64,000 nt of DNA from Gracilibacteraceae bacterium (lineage in GTDB: Bacteria > Bacillota > Desulfitobacteriia > Desulfitobacteriales > Syntrophobotulaceae): contig JAISAH010000120.1 in NCBI GenBank assembly GCA_031266805.1, positions 22,784 through 86,783 on the forward strand, written 5' to 3'. Positions 30,737 to 39,688 of this stretch are shown in pieces. A program made the position numbers and the translations under genes. The notes below the pieces were generated by a model, which was not told the DNA's origin, ran no database searches, and saw only the letters and a list, made by a program, of their open reading frames with translations. How positions within the stretch are numbered: the first letter of the stretch is position 1; every line of letters starts with the position of its first letter.

Positions 30737-31527
30737 GCTTCTCCCTCCCCATATAAATAACTTTGCAGTTTTTTCTTCATTTTTTTCAAGGCGCCGTTAT
30801 GCATCTGGCAAATTCTGGAAGGCGACACGCCGAGAATATAGGCAATGTCCTTTTTTTTCAACTCTTCATAATAATGCAAAGTCATAACCAATTTCTCCCT
30901 CTCGGTCAGCTCGTCCAGCGATTCGGTGATCACGGCGCGCAGTTCTTTTTCTTCCACGGAAAACCCGGGCTGCTGCTCCGCGTTTTGGGCCACGTTTTCC
31001 CGAAAACCCTTCGTGCCGTATAGTCCCACGTCCACCAGTTCCTCGTAGGAGAGCAGATGAAACATATGCTCCTCGCCGATGATTTTTTCCACCGCCGGCA
31101 CGTCCATGTTCAGATGGGCGGCGATTTCCTCCGTCGTGGGCATCCGCCCCAATTGGGCGCTCAAGACGTCCGTCGCGCCGCTGAGAAGCACCGCTTCTTT
31201 TTTCAGCCGCTTGGTCACCCAGTCCTGATTGCGGACAAAATCGATGATGGCGCCGCGCACGCGGATGGAAGCGTATGATTTGAACTGGCTTTTTTTCTCC
31301 GGATCATAGTTTTCAATGGCCTCCAGCAAAACGACAAAACCCTGGTTGATCATGTCCTCCATTTCCGCGAAGTTTTTGTAGGTGCCGCGCATCTGGTAGG
31401 CGTAAAGCCGGACGATATACATATATTCCAGCGCCAGCTCGTTGCGCAGCTCCATATCCCGCGTCCGCCAGTATTCTTCCCATACGGCCTGTTCCGCTTC
31501 CCGGCCCGGCGAGGCGTTACTGAGCAT
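30733..31527 (-). CDS. fliA: Flagellar sigma factor (SigD/FliA/WhiG family)
   Basis: A sigma-70 family protein of about 264 residues: region 2 with YMYIVRLYAYQM and FKSYASIRVRGAIIDFVR, region 3, and region 4 with LTEREKLVMTLHYYEEL and VSPSRICQMHNGAL. It directs late flagellar and chemotaxis genes. The ATG at 31525-31527 is chosen for its spacing from AAAGGCGG; a GTG at 31534-31536 that overlaps the flhA stop is an alternative. Its place after flhA matches sigD in Bacillus, minus flhF and flhG. Confidence 0.95.
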   Translation of the reverse strand: MLSNASPGREAEQAVWEEYWRTRDMELRNELALEYMYIVRLYAYQMRGTYKNFAEMEDMINQGFVVLLEAIENYDPEKKSQFKSYASIRVRGAIIDFVRNQDWVTKRLKKEAVLLSGATDVLSAQLGRMPTTEEIAAHLNMDVPAVEKIIGEEHMFHLLSYEELVDVGLYGTKGFRENVAQNAEQQPGFSVEEKELRAVITESLDELTEREKLVMTLHYYEELKKKDIAYILGVSPSRICQMHNGALKKMKKKLQSYLYGEGEA

Positions 31528-31532
31528 CACCG

Positions 31533-33632
31533 TCACCGCCTTTCACCCGCCGCGCCCGGCTGAGACCCGCCCGCGAGGGTCAGGGCGCCGATCGACTGTA
31601 TCTGCACGGTGCTGTCGATTTCGTTAAATGAAAGGACGGCGACGCTGGGGCAGAATTGCTCCGTTATGCGGTGAAAATACATGCGGACGCCCGGCGAGGT
31701 GACGACGATCGGCGTGGCGATAACGTCTTTTAAGCGGTTCATATGCTCCATCAGATTATGCACGATCGCCTGGATGCTTTCCGGCGGGATGGATAAATAA
31801 GTCGAATGTTCGCTCTGTTTGACGCCGGCGATGATCAGGTTTTCGATCTCCGCGTCCAGAGTCAGCACCCGGATCAGCCCGTGTTCGGCGTAACGGCGGG
31901 TGATGGTGCGTTTCAGCCGCTGGCGCACGTACTCGGTCAGGAGATCAACGTCGCGCACAGTGCCGGCGTAGTCCGCCACGGTCTCAAGGATGGTCTCCAC
32001 ATCCCGGATGGGGATCCCCTCCCGCAGAAGATTGGAGAGCATCTTCTGCAGATTGCCGTAACTCAGGAGCGACGGCGTCACTTCATCCACGAGCGGAGCG
32101 TTATATTGCCGGACGTTATCGAGCAGGCTCAGAAGATCCTGGCGGCTGAACAGTTCGGCCGAGTGAGCTTTGATCACTTCGGACAGATGCGTGACCATGA
32201 CGGAAAGAGAATCAATGACCGTATAACCGTAAATCTCCGCCAGTTCTCTCTTATCGGGGGTGATCCAGCGGCTCGGTATGCCATAAGCCGGCTCGATCGT
32301 CTCTATCCCGTCCACCTCCTGCTCCAGATTGCCCGGATCCAGCGCCAGATAATAATCCACGAGGATCTCTCCCCGCGCCACTTCCTCTCCTTTCAGCTTG
32401 ATCACATACTGATTGGGATTGAGCTGCCCGTTGTCCCGCAGACGCACGGCCGGCACGACCATGCCCATATCGAGAGCGAACTGCCGGCGAAACAGTACGA
32501 CCCGGTCGATGAATCCGCCGCTTTTTTCTTCCACCAGCGGGATCAGGCTGTAGCCGAATTCCATCTCTATCGTCTCCACCGGCAAAATAGAGTAAATATT
32601 GTCAATATTGCGATAAAACTCCGTCTCGCTGACTTCCGGACGCGCGTCCGCCGGCGCCCCGGCCAGCGCCGGCTGCAGGCGGGTCTGGTCGCGTAAAAGG
32701 CGAACGCCGAAGAAGATATAGACAGCGGCCAGAAGGATAAGCTGCGGCTTGGGCATCCCGGGCACGAGACAAAAACAGACCAGGACGCCGCCGGCGATCA
32801 GCAAAGCCGTCGGCTGAGAGAGAAACTGCCTGCCCGCCTCCATGCTCAGGTCGCCTTCGGAAGCGGCCCGCGTCACTACCATGGCCGTGGAGATGGAAAT
32901 GACCAGAGCCGGGATCTGCGAGACCAGGCCGTCGCCGACGGTGGCGATGGAGTAGATCTGCACGACCTCGCCGAACGTTCCCCCGCCCTGCACCATGCCG
33001 ATGATGATCCCGCCGACCAGATTGATGACGGCGATGATGATAGAGGCGATGGCGTCCCCTTTCACCAGCTTCGTCGCGCCGTCCATCGCGCCGTAAAAAT
33101 CGGATTCGCGCTGGATTTTTTCGCGCCGGCCTCTGGCTTCCGTCTCGTTGATGAGACCGGAATTCAAATCGGCGTCGATAGCCATCTGTTTGCCGGGCAT
33201 GGCGTCCAAAGTGAAGCGGGCCGCCACTTCCGCGATGCGCTCCGCCCCTTTGGTGATGACGAGATACTGGACGATGATGATGATGGTGAAAATCACGAGT
33301 CCCACCACGATGTTGCCGCGCAGCACGAATTCCCCGAAAGTCTTGATCACCTGACCGGCCTGCCCGCTTTCGGTGAGGATGAGGCGGGTGGAGGAAATAT
33401 TCAGCGCGATGCGCAAGAGGGTGGTCACGAGCAGGACGGAAGGGAAAATCGAAAATTCCAGCGGACCCCGAATATACATGGTCATGAGCAAAATGACGAC
33501 GGAAATCGATATGCTGAAAATGAACATGAGGTCGAGGAGAAAGGTCGGCAGCGGCACAATGATGAGCGCGATAATCGCTATCACGAACACGGCGATCAGA
33601 TTATTGCCCAGAAAATTCAGAAACCATCTCAT
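31533..33632 (-). CDS. flhA: Flagellar export gate protein FlhA
   Basis: A 699-residue export gate protein with eight N-terminal membrane helices, the conserved cytoplasmic loop KGAERIAEVAARFTLDAMPG with KQMAIDADLN, and a large cytoplasmic C-terminal domain that docks chaperone-substrate complexes. Overlaps flhB by four bases (ATGA). Confidence 0.97.
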   Translation of the reverse strand: MRWFLNFLGNNLIAVFVIAIIALIIVPLPTFLLDLMFIFSISISVVILLMTMYIRGPLEFSIFPSVLLVTTLLRIALNISSTRLILTESGQAGQVIKTFGEFVLRGNIVVGLVIFTIIIIVQYLVITKGAERIAEVAARFTLDAMPGKQMAIDADLNSGLINETEARGRREKIQRESDFYGAMDGATKLVKGDAIASIIIAVINLVGGIIIGMVQGGGTFGEVVQIYSIATVGDGLVSQIPALVISISTAMVVTRAASEGDLSMEAGRQFLSQPTALLIAGGVLVCFCLVPGMPKPQLILLAAVYIFFGVRLLRDQTRLQPALAGAPADARPEVSETEFYRNIDNIYSILPVETIEMEFGYSLIPLVEEKSGGFIDRVVLFRRQFALDMGMVVPAVRLRDNGQLNPNQYVIKLKGEEVARGEILVDYYLALDPGNLEQEVDGIETIEPAYGIPSRWITPDKRELAEIYGYTVIDSLSVMVTHLSEVIKAHSAELFSRQDLLSLLDNVRQYNAPLVDEVTPSLLSYGNLQKMLSNLLREGIPIRDVETILETVADYAGTVRDVDLLTEYVRQRLKRTITRRYAEHGLIRVLTLDAEIENLIIAGVKQSEHSTYLSIPPESIQAIVHNLMEHMNRLKDVIATPIVVTSPGVRMYFHRITEQFCPSVAVLSFNEIDSTVQIQSIGALTLAGGSQPGAAGERR

Positions 33633-34696
33633 TGCGCGATTTTCCCCCGATTAAGGCGATAGAGCCAGGCGAATACTTCCGCGGCCGCCTGATAATACTC
33701 GGGCAATATCTCCTGCCCGAGTTCCACATGCCGGTAAATGCCGCGGGCGAGCGGCGGGTTTTCCACAAAGGGGATCCCGCAGGACTCGGCGATCTCATTT
33801 ATTTTCAGCGCCACAAAATCCTGGCCTTTCGCCAAGAGGACCGGCGCGGAGTTTTCGGTTTCATTGTAACGGAGCGCCACGGAAAAATGGGCGGGGTTAC
33901 GGATGACCACGTCCGCTTTCGTCACATCCTGCATCATGCGGGCCCGGCTGATTTTCAGCTGCTCCTGCCGGCGATGGGACTTGATGAGCGGATCCCCTTC
34001 CAACTGCTTGTACTCCTGTTTCACTTCATGCTTGGTCATGCGCAGTCTCTTTTCAAAATCCCAGCGCTGATAACGGTAATCCAGAAAAGCGATGGCGGCG
34101 AAAACCAGGCCGATCTTCCACACGAGAGAAAACACTCTGTCCCCAGCGTACGCGAGGACGGCGACCACTTCCATGTCAAAAAGCCGGGGCAGATCGTAAA
34201 AAGTCTGGCTGATGCTCATGTAGACCAAGACGCCGATGACGACGATCTTCAAAAGGTTTTTGACCAGTTCGACGAGTGAGCGCAGAGAAAACATGCGTTT
34301 CAGCCCGTTGATCGGGTTGAGGTTGGAAAATTTGAATTTGAGTTTTTCCGTGGTAAAAAGCATCCGGGTCTGAAACATCGATACCGCCACGTTGACAAAC
34401 ACCGCCGTCAGGAGCAAAGGCATGACGATGAACAGCATCCCGGCGATCCAGCCGCGCATGAGCCCGGTCGCGTCGCTCACCCCCAAATCAGTGATTTGGG
34501 CGCCGGCCTGAAAGAAGTAAGAAAAATTCAGGGCGATGCGTTCGTACATATACGAGATCAGCAGATAAAAAGCGAAGAAAATGACGAAAATGAATATCGC
34601 GGTCGTCACGTCCCTGCTCTGCAGCACATTGCCTTTCTGACGCTCGTCCCGCCTTTTCTTAGCTGTAGCCTGTTCGGTTTTTTCTTCTTCCGCCAA
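33629..34696 (-). CDS. flhB: Flagellar export switch protein FlhB with NPAH cleavage motif
   Basis: A 355-residue protein with four membrane helices and the autocleaving cytoplasmic domain. The cleavage motif reads N267-P268-A269-H270 instead of NPTH; the codon is GCC, clear in the sequence. Elsewhere the domain is normal (HFSVALRYNE, ALKINEIAE, NPPLARGIYRHVE, EVFAWLY). In Salmonella, replacing the Thr slows cleavage and affects the switch from hook to filament export, so the timing here may differ. It lies between fliR and flhA. Confidence 0.97.
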   Translation of the reverse strand: MAEEEKTEQATAKKRRDERQKGNVLQSRDVTTAIFIFVIFFAFYLLISYMYERIALNFSYFFQAGAQITDLGVSDATGLMRGWIAGMLFIVMPLLLTAVFVNVAVSMFQTRMLFTTEKLKFKFSNLNPINGLKRMFSLRSLVELVKNLLKIVVIGVLVYMSISQTFYDLPRLFDMEVVAVLAYAGDRVFSLVWKIGLVFAAIAFLDYRYQRWDFEKRLRMTKHEVKQEYKQLEGDPLIKSHRRQEQLKISRARMMQDVTKADVVIRNPAHFSVALRYNETENSAPVLLAKGQDFVALKINEIAESCGIPFVENPPLARGIYRHVELGQEILPEYYQAAAEVFAWLYRLNRGKIAQ

Positions 34697-34729
34697 TTCC
34701 TCACCACCTTTACAGCTTTTTCCAGTTTA

Positions 34730-35500
34730 TTACACCTGAAACATCCCCAGCACGCCGTCCAGATTCCGCAGCATCATGACGAGAACCTCATCCAAAAATC
34801 CGCTGTAACTCGGCGTCAGCACGAATATGACGATATAGCCGACGATCATTTTCATCTCGATATTCAGGACGAAAACGTTGATTTGCGGGATGGCCTTCAT
34901 GATGATGCCGATCGCCACTTCCGTCATAAGATGAATGACGATGAGCGGGAGAGCCATCTTGGCCGCCAGCGTGAGAATAGACCCGAAGAAGGTCACGGCG
35001 TACAGCGGCAACTCAGCGCTGAAAGTCCAGACCCCGACCGGCACGGCCCGGAAGGAGGAAATCACGATCTGCAAAAAAGTCAGATGCGCGTTGGATATGA
35101 AAAACAGGAGCAGAAACATCGCGTTGAACACGCTGCCAACGATCGGCATATTGACGTTGCTCGCCGGGTCGTACATCTTGGCCATCGCTATCCCCATCTG
35201 CAGATCCACCAACTCGCCGGCCAGCATCAGCAAAGACATGACCGCGTTGATAAAATAACCGAGCGTAAAGCCGATCAGGAACTCGCGCCCCAGAGCCAGA
35301 GCGACGGACACCCACGTCATGTAGGCCATCCGCGGCACGGGCAGCGCTGTCGCCGCCAGAACGGTGAGAACGACGACGAGACCGGCGCGGAACATAGCCG
35401 GGATATTGACGCGGCCGAATATGCTGTTGAACAGCACCATCCCCGAAAGACGGGCCATGATGAAAATCCAGAAGAGGAGTTCGTCCAGCGTCACTTCCAT
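34730..35500 (-). CDS. fliR: Flagellar export gate protein FliR
   Basis: A 256-residue membrane protein with about six hydrophobic segments, including the conserved VNIPAMFRAGLVVVLT and LPLIVIHLMTEVAIGI. With FliP and FliQ it forms the helical export gate. Starts three bases after the fliQ stop. Confidence 0.95.
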   Translation of the reverse strand: MEVTLDELLFWIFIMARLSGMVLFNSIFGRVNIPAMFRAGLVVVLTVLAATALPVPRMAYMTWVSVALALGREFLIGFTLGYFINAVMSLLMLAGELVDLQMGIAMAKMYDPASNVNMPIVGSVFNAMFLLLFFISNAHLTFLQIVISSFRAVPVGVWTFSAELPLYAVTFFGSILTLAAKMALPLIVIHLMTEVAIGIIMKAIPQINVFVLNIEMKMIVGYIVIFVLTPSYSGFLDEVLVMMLRNLDGVLGMFQV

Positions 35501-35503
35501 GCA

Positions 35504-35776
35504 TCATACCGAAAGGATCATCAGGGCGAAGACCCGCCGGGTAAACTCCATCAGGGTCTGCAGCATCCAAGAGCCGAAAATCATGAGCGCGGCGGTGATG
35601 ACCAGCAGTTTCGGCACGAAGGTCAGCGTCTGTTCGTTGATCTGCGTAGCCGACTGAAAAATGGAAATAATGAGTCCGACCATCAGGCTCAGACCCAGAA
35701 GCGGCAGCACCAGTTTCAGCGCCGTGAATATCGCGTCCTGCATGAGAGCGCTCAAATCGATTATTTCCGAACCCAT
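35504..35776 (-). CDS. fliQ: Flagellar export gate protein FliQ
   Basis: A 90-residue protein with two membrane helices (LVLPLLGLSLMVGLIISIFQ and LLVITAALMIFGSWML) and the family motif SATQINEQTL. Lies between fliP and fliR. Confidence 0.96.
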   Translation of the reverse strand: MGSEIIDLSALMQDAIFTALKLVLPLLGLSLMVGLIISIFQSATQINEQTLTFVPKLLVITAALMIFGSWMLQTLMEFTRRVFALMILSV

Positions 35777-35794
35777 AATAACCTCCCTTCCCCG

Positions 35795-36448
35795 TCAGTG
35801 AAAACTGCGCACCAGCGTGTCCACGGTCAGCGCCCAGCCATCCACCAGCACGAACAGCAGTAACTTAAACGGCATGGAAATCATCACCGGCGGCAGCATG
35901 ATCATACCCATCGACATCAGCGTGCTGGCCACCACCATATCAATGACGATGAACGGCAGATAGATGAGAAACCCCATGATGAAAGCCTGCCGCAGCTCGC
36001 TGGTCATAAAAGAGGGCACCACGACCGTCATGCTCAGGTCGAGCGGGTTTTCCGGCATTTCCGCCTCCGCGAAACCGAGGAAGATATTCAGATCGCTGGG
36101 CTTGGTCTGCCGCAGCATGAACTCTTTCAGCGGCAGCTGCATATTCGTGACCGCCGTTTCCCCGTCTATCTCTCCCGCCTCATAAGGCAGATAGGCGTCG
36201 GTGTATATGGCGCCGACCACCGGCTGCATGATAAACAGACTGAGAAAAAGCGCGATGCCGACCAGCACCTGATTGGGCGGCGATTGCTGCATCCCAAGCG
36301 CGTTGCGCAGAAACGAAAGTACGATGATGATGCGCGTGAAACTCGTCATCATGACGATTATAGACGGCAGCAGCGTTACCACGGAAAGAAGGAACAGTAT
36401 TTCCAGCGTATTGGTCTGGCCGCTCAAGAGGCCCTCCAGATCAACCAT
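35795..36448 (-). CDS. fliP: Flagellar export gate protein FliP
   Basis: A 217-residue FliP with the core motifs MTSFTRIIIVLSFLRNALG, PPNQVLVGIALFL and FIVIDMVVASTLMSMGMIML. It is short at the N-terminus: no long cleavable signal peptide as in enterobacterial FliP, only about 15 residues before the first helix. Overlaps fliO by eight bases. Confidence 0.96.
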   Translation of the reverse strand: MVDLEGLLSGQTNTLEILFLLSVVTLLPSIIVMMTSFTRIIIVLSFLRNALGMQQSPPNQVLVGIALFLSLFIMQPVVGAIYTDAYLPYEAGEIDGETAVTNMQLPLKEFMLRQTKPSDLNIFLGFAEAEMPENPLDLSMTVVVPSFMTSELRQAFIMGFLIYLPFIVIDMVVASTLMSMGMIMLPPVMISMPFKLLLFVLVDGWALTVDTLVRSFH

Positions 36449-36821
36449 CGGTTTTGCCGCTTTCTTTCCCGGCCGGCCCGCGCCGGATCAATCCGCGCCA
36501 AATCGCCGCGAACGGCAATTCCGGCTGCTCCGTCTCCGCCGCCGCAAAATCATCCGTCCATGTTTCCAGGACCGAGACGTTTTCGCCCACCCCGAGAAAA
36601 AACACTTTTCCGCTCACCGCGACCAGGAGCAAATATTTGTCCTTGCCCGCCGGCGCCCGATCAAGTATTTTTATCTGACCGCCGCTGACAAAACCGCTTT
36701 TGCCGGACAAACGCCGCGTCAGAGCGTAAGTGAGAAATATGGCTCCGATCACGACCGCCAGGGCCACTAAAACTGTAAAAACCTGGGCCAGGATCAGGCC
36801 GCCTTCCCCCACGTCCAACAC
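36441..36821 (-). CDS. fliO: Flagellar protein FliO
   Basis: A 126-residue protein with one membrane helix (about 11-32), then a small cytoplasmic domain with IKILDRAPAGKDKYLLLVAV and FLGVGENVSVLE, the FliO pattern. It helps FliP assembly. The start is GTG at 36819-36821 or one of the next in-frame TTG/GTG codons; the ribosome site GAGG is close to all of them. Confidence 0.88.
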   Translation of the reverse strand: MLDVGEGGLILAQVFTVLVALAVVIGAIFLTYALTRRLSGKSGFVSGGQIKILDRAPAGKDKYLLLVAVSGKVFFLGVGENVSVLETWTDDFAAAETEQPELPFAAIWRGLIRRGPAGKESGKTDG

Positions 36822-36827
36822 ACCTCG

Positions 36828-37190
36828 CTACTTCAGCAAATCGCGCACGGTTTTCAGTATCCGGTCAGCCTTGAACGGCTTCACAATAAAATCACGCGCG
36901 CCCAGTTTGATCGCCTCCACCACCATCGCTTCCTGACCCATGGCGGAACACATGACGATCAGGGCCTCCGGATGTTTGCTCTTGATTTCCTTCAGCGCCT
37001 CCAGCCCGTCCTTGTTCGGCATCGTTATATCCATGATGGTCAGATCCGGCTTGCTGGCCTCGTACTGCTGCACGGCCTGCTCTCCGTCCGCCGCTTCCAC
37101 GATGTCGCCCAGGCCGTCTTTAGTCAGCGTATCTTTGATCATCATGCGCATGAACGCCGCGTCGTCAACTACCATTATTTTTTTTGCCAT
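36828..37190 (-). CDS. cheY: Chemotaxis response regulator CheY
   Basis: A 120-residue single receiver domain: VVDDAAFMR acidic pair, phospho-acceptor Asp in LTIMDITMPNKDG, Thr/Ser in VMCSAMGQ and Lys in IVKPFKAD. It carries the CheA phosphoryl group to the switch (FliM/FliY). Its place between fliY and fliO matches Bacillus. Confidence 0.96.
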   Translation of the reverse strand: MAKKIMVVDDAAFMRMMIKDTLTKDGLGDIVEAADGEQAVQQYEASKPDLTIMDITMPNKDGLEALKEIKSKHPEALIVMCSAMGQEAMVVEAIKLGARDFIVKPFKADRILKTVRDLLK

Positions 37191-37208
37191 TTCTTCAACA
37201 CCCCAATA

Positions 37209-38426
37209 TTATAAATTCAAAAGGTCTTGCCGTTTTAAGATTTCAGTTATCCTGACCCCGAAATTATCCCCTATCACTACCACATCCCCTTTGGCTATCG
37301 GCTGCCCGTTCACGATGATGTCCACCTGCGCTCCGGCCTGCTTATCCAGCTCCAATACGGTCCCCTGCGTGAACTCCAGTATTTCCTTGACCTTGCGCAC
37401 AGCCTTCCCGATCTCCACCGTGACTTCCAGCGGCACCGAACGGAGCAGATCCAGATTTTCCGGCACGTCGGAGGCGGCGAAACCCGGTTCGTCGTCAAAA
37501 TTCTGCAGCTGCACCGGTCTGGCCTGGCTGTACTCGCCCGCGCCCTGGATCACCCGGTTGGGCGCGGCTTGATACTGCGGTCCGCTCTGATACTGCGGCG
37601 CCGCGCTCTGATACGGCGGCGGGCTTTGATAGGCCGGCGGCGCGGCGGCCGGCGGCATTCCGTAAGTTTCCGGCGGCGGACTCTGATAAACCTGCTGCGC
37701 CGGCGCCGGCGGCGGAGCCTGCCGAGGAACGGCGGGCGGCGCCTGCTCCCGCGGAGCTTGCGGCGGCGCCTCTCCCCGCGGCTGGACCTGCGGCGGCGGC
37801 GCCTCTTCCTGCGACGCTTCCTCCACGCTGCCGAACAGGATCCCCAGCATCTCTCTGACGAGCTGTTCCGTCATCACGCAGAGGAATTTGCTCTCCATGA
37901 CGCCTTCCACGTCCAGCAGAAAAGACACGGTGATCACTTCTTCGTCCGGCAGGCTGCTCGGCATGATGGTGTGTCCCCGCTCCACCGTCACCGGCACCGG
38001 AGTGGATATATTGATGGTCCGCCCAAAAAAATCGGAAAGCGCCGTAGCGGATGAACCCATCATCTGGTTCATCACTTCGCAGATCACGCTCGTACTCATC
38101 TCATCCATCGGCGCGTCCGGCGTCTGCCCCATCATCCCCGCCGTCATGATATTGACTATGGCGTTGACGTCTTCCAGTTTAAGCACCAGAATATTATTGC
38201 CGCTGATACCTTCCACATAAGTTATCGCCACGCCCACGGCCGGTTCAAACTCATCAATGATTATATTCCCCGCTAAAGCCTGTTCCACCTGGGGCGTCGT
38301 AATAGTGACCTTCTTCTCCAGCATCGTCGAGATGGCGGTAGCTGCCGAACCCATGCTAATATTCATTATTTCCCCGATGGCGTCTACGTCCATGGCTGAA
38401 AAAAGTTTAGTATCCGGTTCCATCAC
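37209..38426 (-). CDS. fliY: Flagellar switch phosphatase FliY
   Basis: A 405-residue fusion. The N-terminal CheC-like half has two phosphatase half-sites (IGEIMNISMGSAATA and ICEVMNQMMGSSATA). A central Pro/Gln/Tyr-rich linker (about 210-315) contains several YQS and YQSPPP repeats. The C-terminal FliN-like domain has VPLEVTVEIGKAVRKVKEIL and VVIGDNFGVRITEIL. It forms the C-ring with FliM and FliG and dephosphorylates CheY-P. Starts overlap fliM by four bases. Confidence 0.96.
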   Translation of the reverse strand: MMEPDTKLFSAMDVDAIGEIMNISMGSAATAISTMLEKKVTITTPQVEQALAGNIIIDEFEPAVGVAITYVEGISGNNILVLKLEDVNAIVNIMTAGMMGQTPDAPMDEMSTSVICEVMNQMMGSSATALSDFFGRTINISTPVPVTVERGHTIMPSSLPDEEVITVSFLLDVEGVMESKFLCVMTEQLVREMLGILFGSVEEASQEEAPPPQVQPRGEAPPQAPREQAPPAVPRQAPPPAPAQQVYQSPPPETYGMPPAAAPPAYQSPPPYQSAAPQYQSGPQYQAAPNRVIQGAGEYSQARPVQLQNFDDEPGFAASDVPENLDLLRSVPLEVTVEIGKAVRKVKEILEFTQGTVLELDKQAGAQVDIIVNGQPIAKGDVVVIGDNFGVRITEILKRQDLLNL

Positions 38427-39421
38427 AGCTTCCCTCTCTTTTCATAGTAATCCAATATTTTAACAGCTTTTCGCTGTTTTCTCACTCCCAGCGCGCCGTA
38501 GAACCATGGTTTTTTCCCCTCCATCAGAACGACCGGAGAACTGACGCTTTTGTCCAGTTCTATCACGTCCCCCACTCGCAGATGCAGTATATCGGCAAAA
38601 TGGATCCGCGCCTCGCCTAGGACGGCCGTCAGCTCCAGAGAGCCCTCCTCCACCGACTTGAAAATGCTCTTGGCCCCGAGTTCGTCAGCCTGATCCCGGC
38701 GCGGCTCCCTGATCTCGCGCTCGCCCATCGCTTTGAGCAGTTCCGCCAGACTGGCCCCGGACATGCAGATGTTCATCAACCCCTCGATATGCTGCATCTT
38801 TATGTTGACGACGATGATGAGTACCGTTTCGTCCGCGTTCATGGACTGACCCAGCCGGGCGTTCGTATCTATCTTTTTCAGGGCCGGCTCAATGACAAAA
38901 TAACTGGCCCAGGGCGCCTTGAGCATCGGCCCCATCTGCGTGAGCAGGTTCTCCAGAATAGTCAGTTCTATTTCCGTGTAGTCCCGCATATAGTTATATC
39001 CTTCGCCGCTCCCCCCCAACATGCGGTCAATGATGGAAAACGAGACCGTTTTCGACAATTCCACGAGCAGCAGCTGGTCCTCAATTTGTTCGTCTTCCGG
39101 ATAATTGACGTTGAAATTACCGATGAGAACGGAATCCGCCAGCGCGTTGCTGTATTCGTAATACTTCTGTTCTTCTATCTGCAAAACCTCGGCCTCACAG
39201 TATACGCGCAGCACCCCGGACAGATAGGAAGCGAAGCGGCGGGAAAAATTTTGGTAAATACTGTCAATAATTTTCAACTGTTCGCGGGTGAATCGCTTGG
39301 GGCTGCGAAAATCGTACTCCTTGATCCTTTTCTTGCTGTCTTCTTCCCCCACCGAAGCGTCGCCGGAACTCAAATTCTTGAGCAGTTCATCTATCTGACT
39401 TTGTGACAAAATTTCCGCCAT
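38423..39421 (-). CDS. fliM: Flagellar switch protein FliM
   Basis: A 332-residue switch protein with the N-terminal CheY-P binding motif LSQSQIDELLKNL, a CheC-like middle domain (MLGGSGEGYNYMRDYTEIE) and a C-terminal FliN-like domain (LHLRVGDVIELDKSV). No fliL gene precedes it, which is unusual. Confidence 0.97.
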   Translation of the reverse strand: MAEILSQSQIDELLKNLSSGDASVGEEDSKKRIKEYDFRSPKRFTREQLKIIDSIYQNFSRRFASYLSGVLRVYCEAEVLQIEEQKYYEYSNALADSVLIGNFNVNYPEDEQIEDQLLLVELSKTVSFSIIDRMLGGSGEGYNYMRDYTEIELTILENLLTQMGPMLKAPWASYFVIEPALKKIDTNARLGQSMNADETVLIIVVNIKMQHIEGLMNICMSGASLAELLKAMGEREIREPRRDQADELGAKSIFKSVEEGSLELTAVLGEARIHFADILHLRVGDVIELDKSVSSPVVLMEGKKPWFYGALGVRKQRKAVKILDYYEKRGKL

Positions 39422-39472
39422 CCGTTATCCTCGCCCCCTTTCCGCACGGCGGCAGCCGTAAGTCACCGCGCT

Positions 39473-39658
39473 CTAACCAATAGTGATCCGCCGGCGGAAG
39501 TCGATTACCCGCTGCACAACGGCGCGCGGCGACTCCTTCACGGCTATTTTTTTGCCGGTGGTGAGCGCGATAACCGTATCCGGCGACTGTTCCACTGTTT
39601 CGATCAGATCGCAATTCAGAATAAATTCGTCGTCATTCAGCTTGGTCAGCGTAATCAC
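39473..39658 (-). CDS. flbD: FlbD family protein (SwrD)
   Basis: A 61-residue protein beginning MITLTKLNDDEFILNCDLIE, with PDTVIALTTGKKIAVKES, the FlbD family (SwrD in Bacillus, where it raises flagellar power for swarming). It lies between flgE and fliM, as in Bacillus, but fliL, its usual neighbour, is absent. Confidence 0.92.
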   Translation of the reverse strand: MITLTKLNDDEFILNCDLIETVEQSPDTVIALTTGKKIAVKESPRAVVQRVIDFRRRITIG

Positions 39659-39688
39659 TTCACACCCGGCCTTTCCGCAATACCTGTT

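Noticed and set aside
34496..35863. 455-codon plus-strand reading frame rich in His, Gln and Asp
   Set aside because: Complement of flhB, fliR, fliQ and fliP, all of which have clear family motifs.
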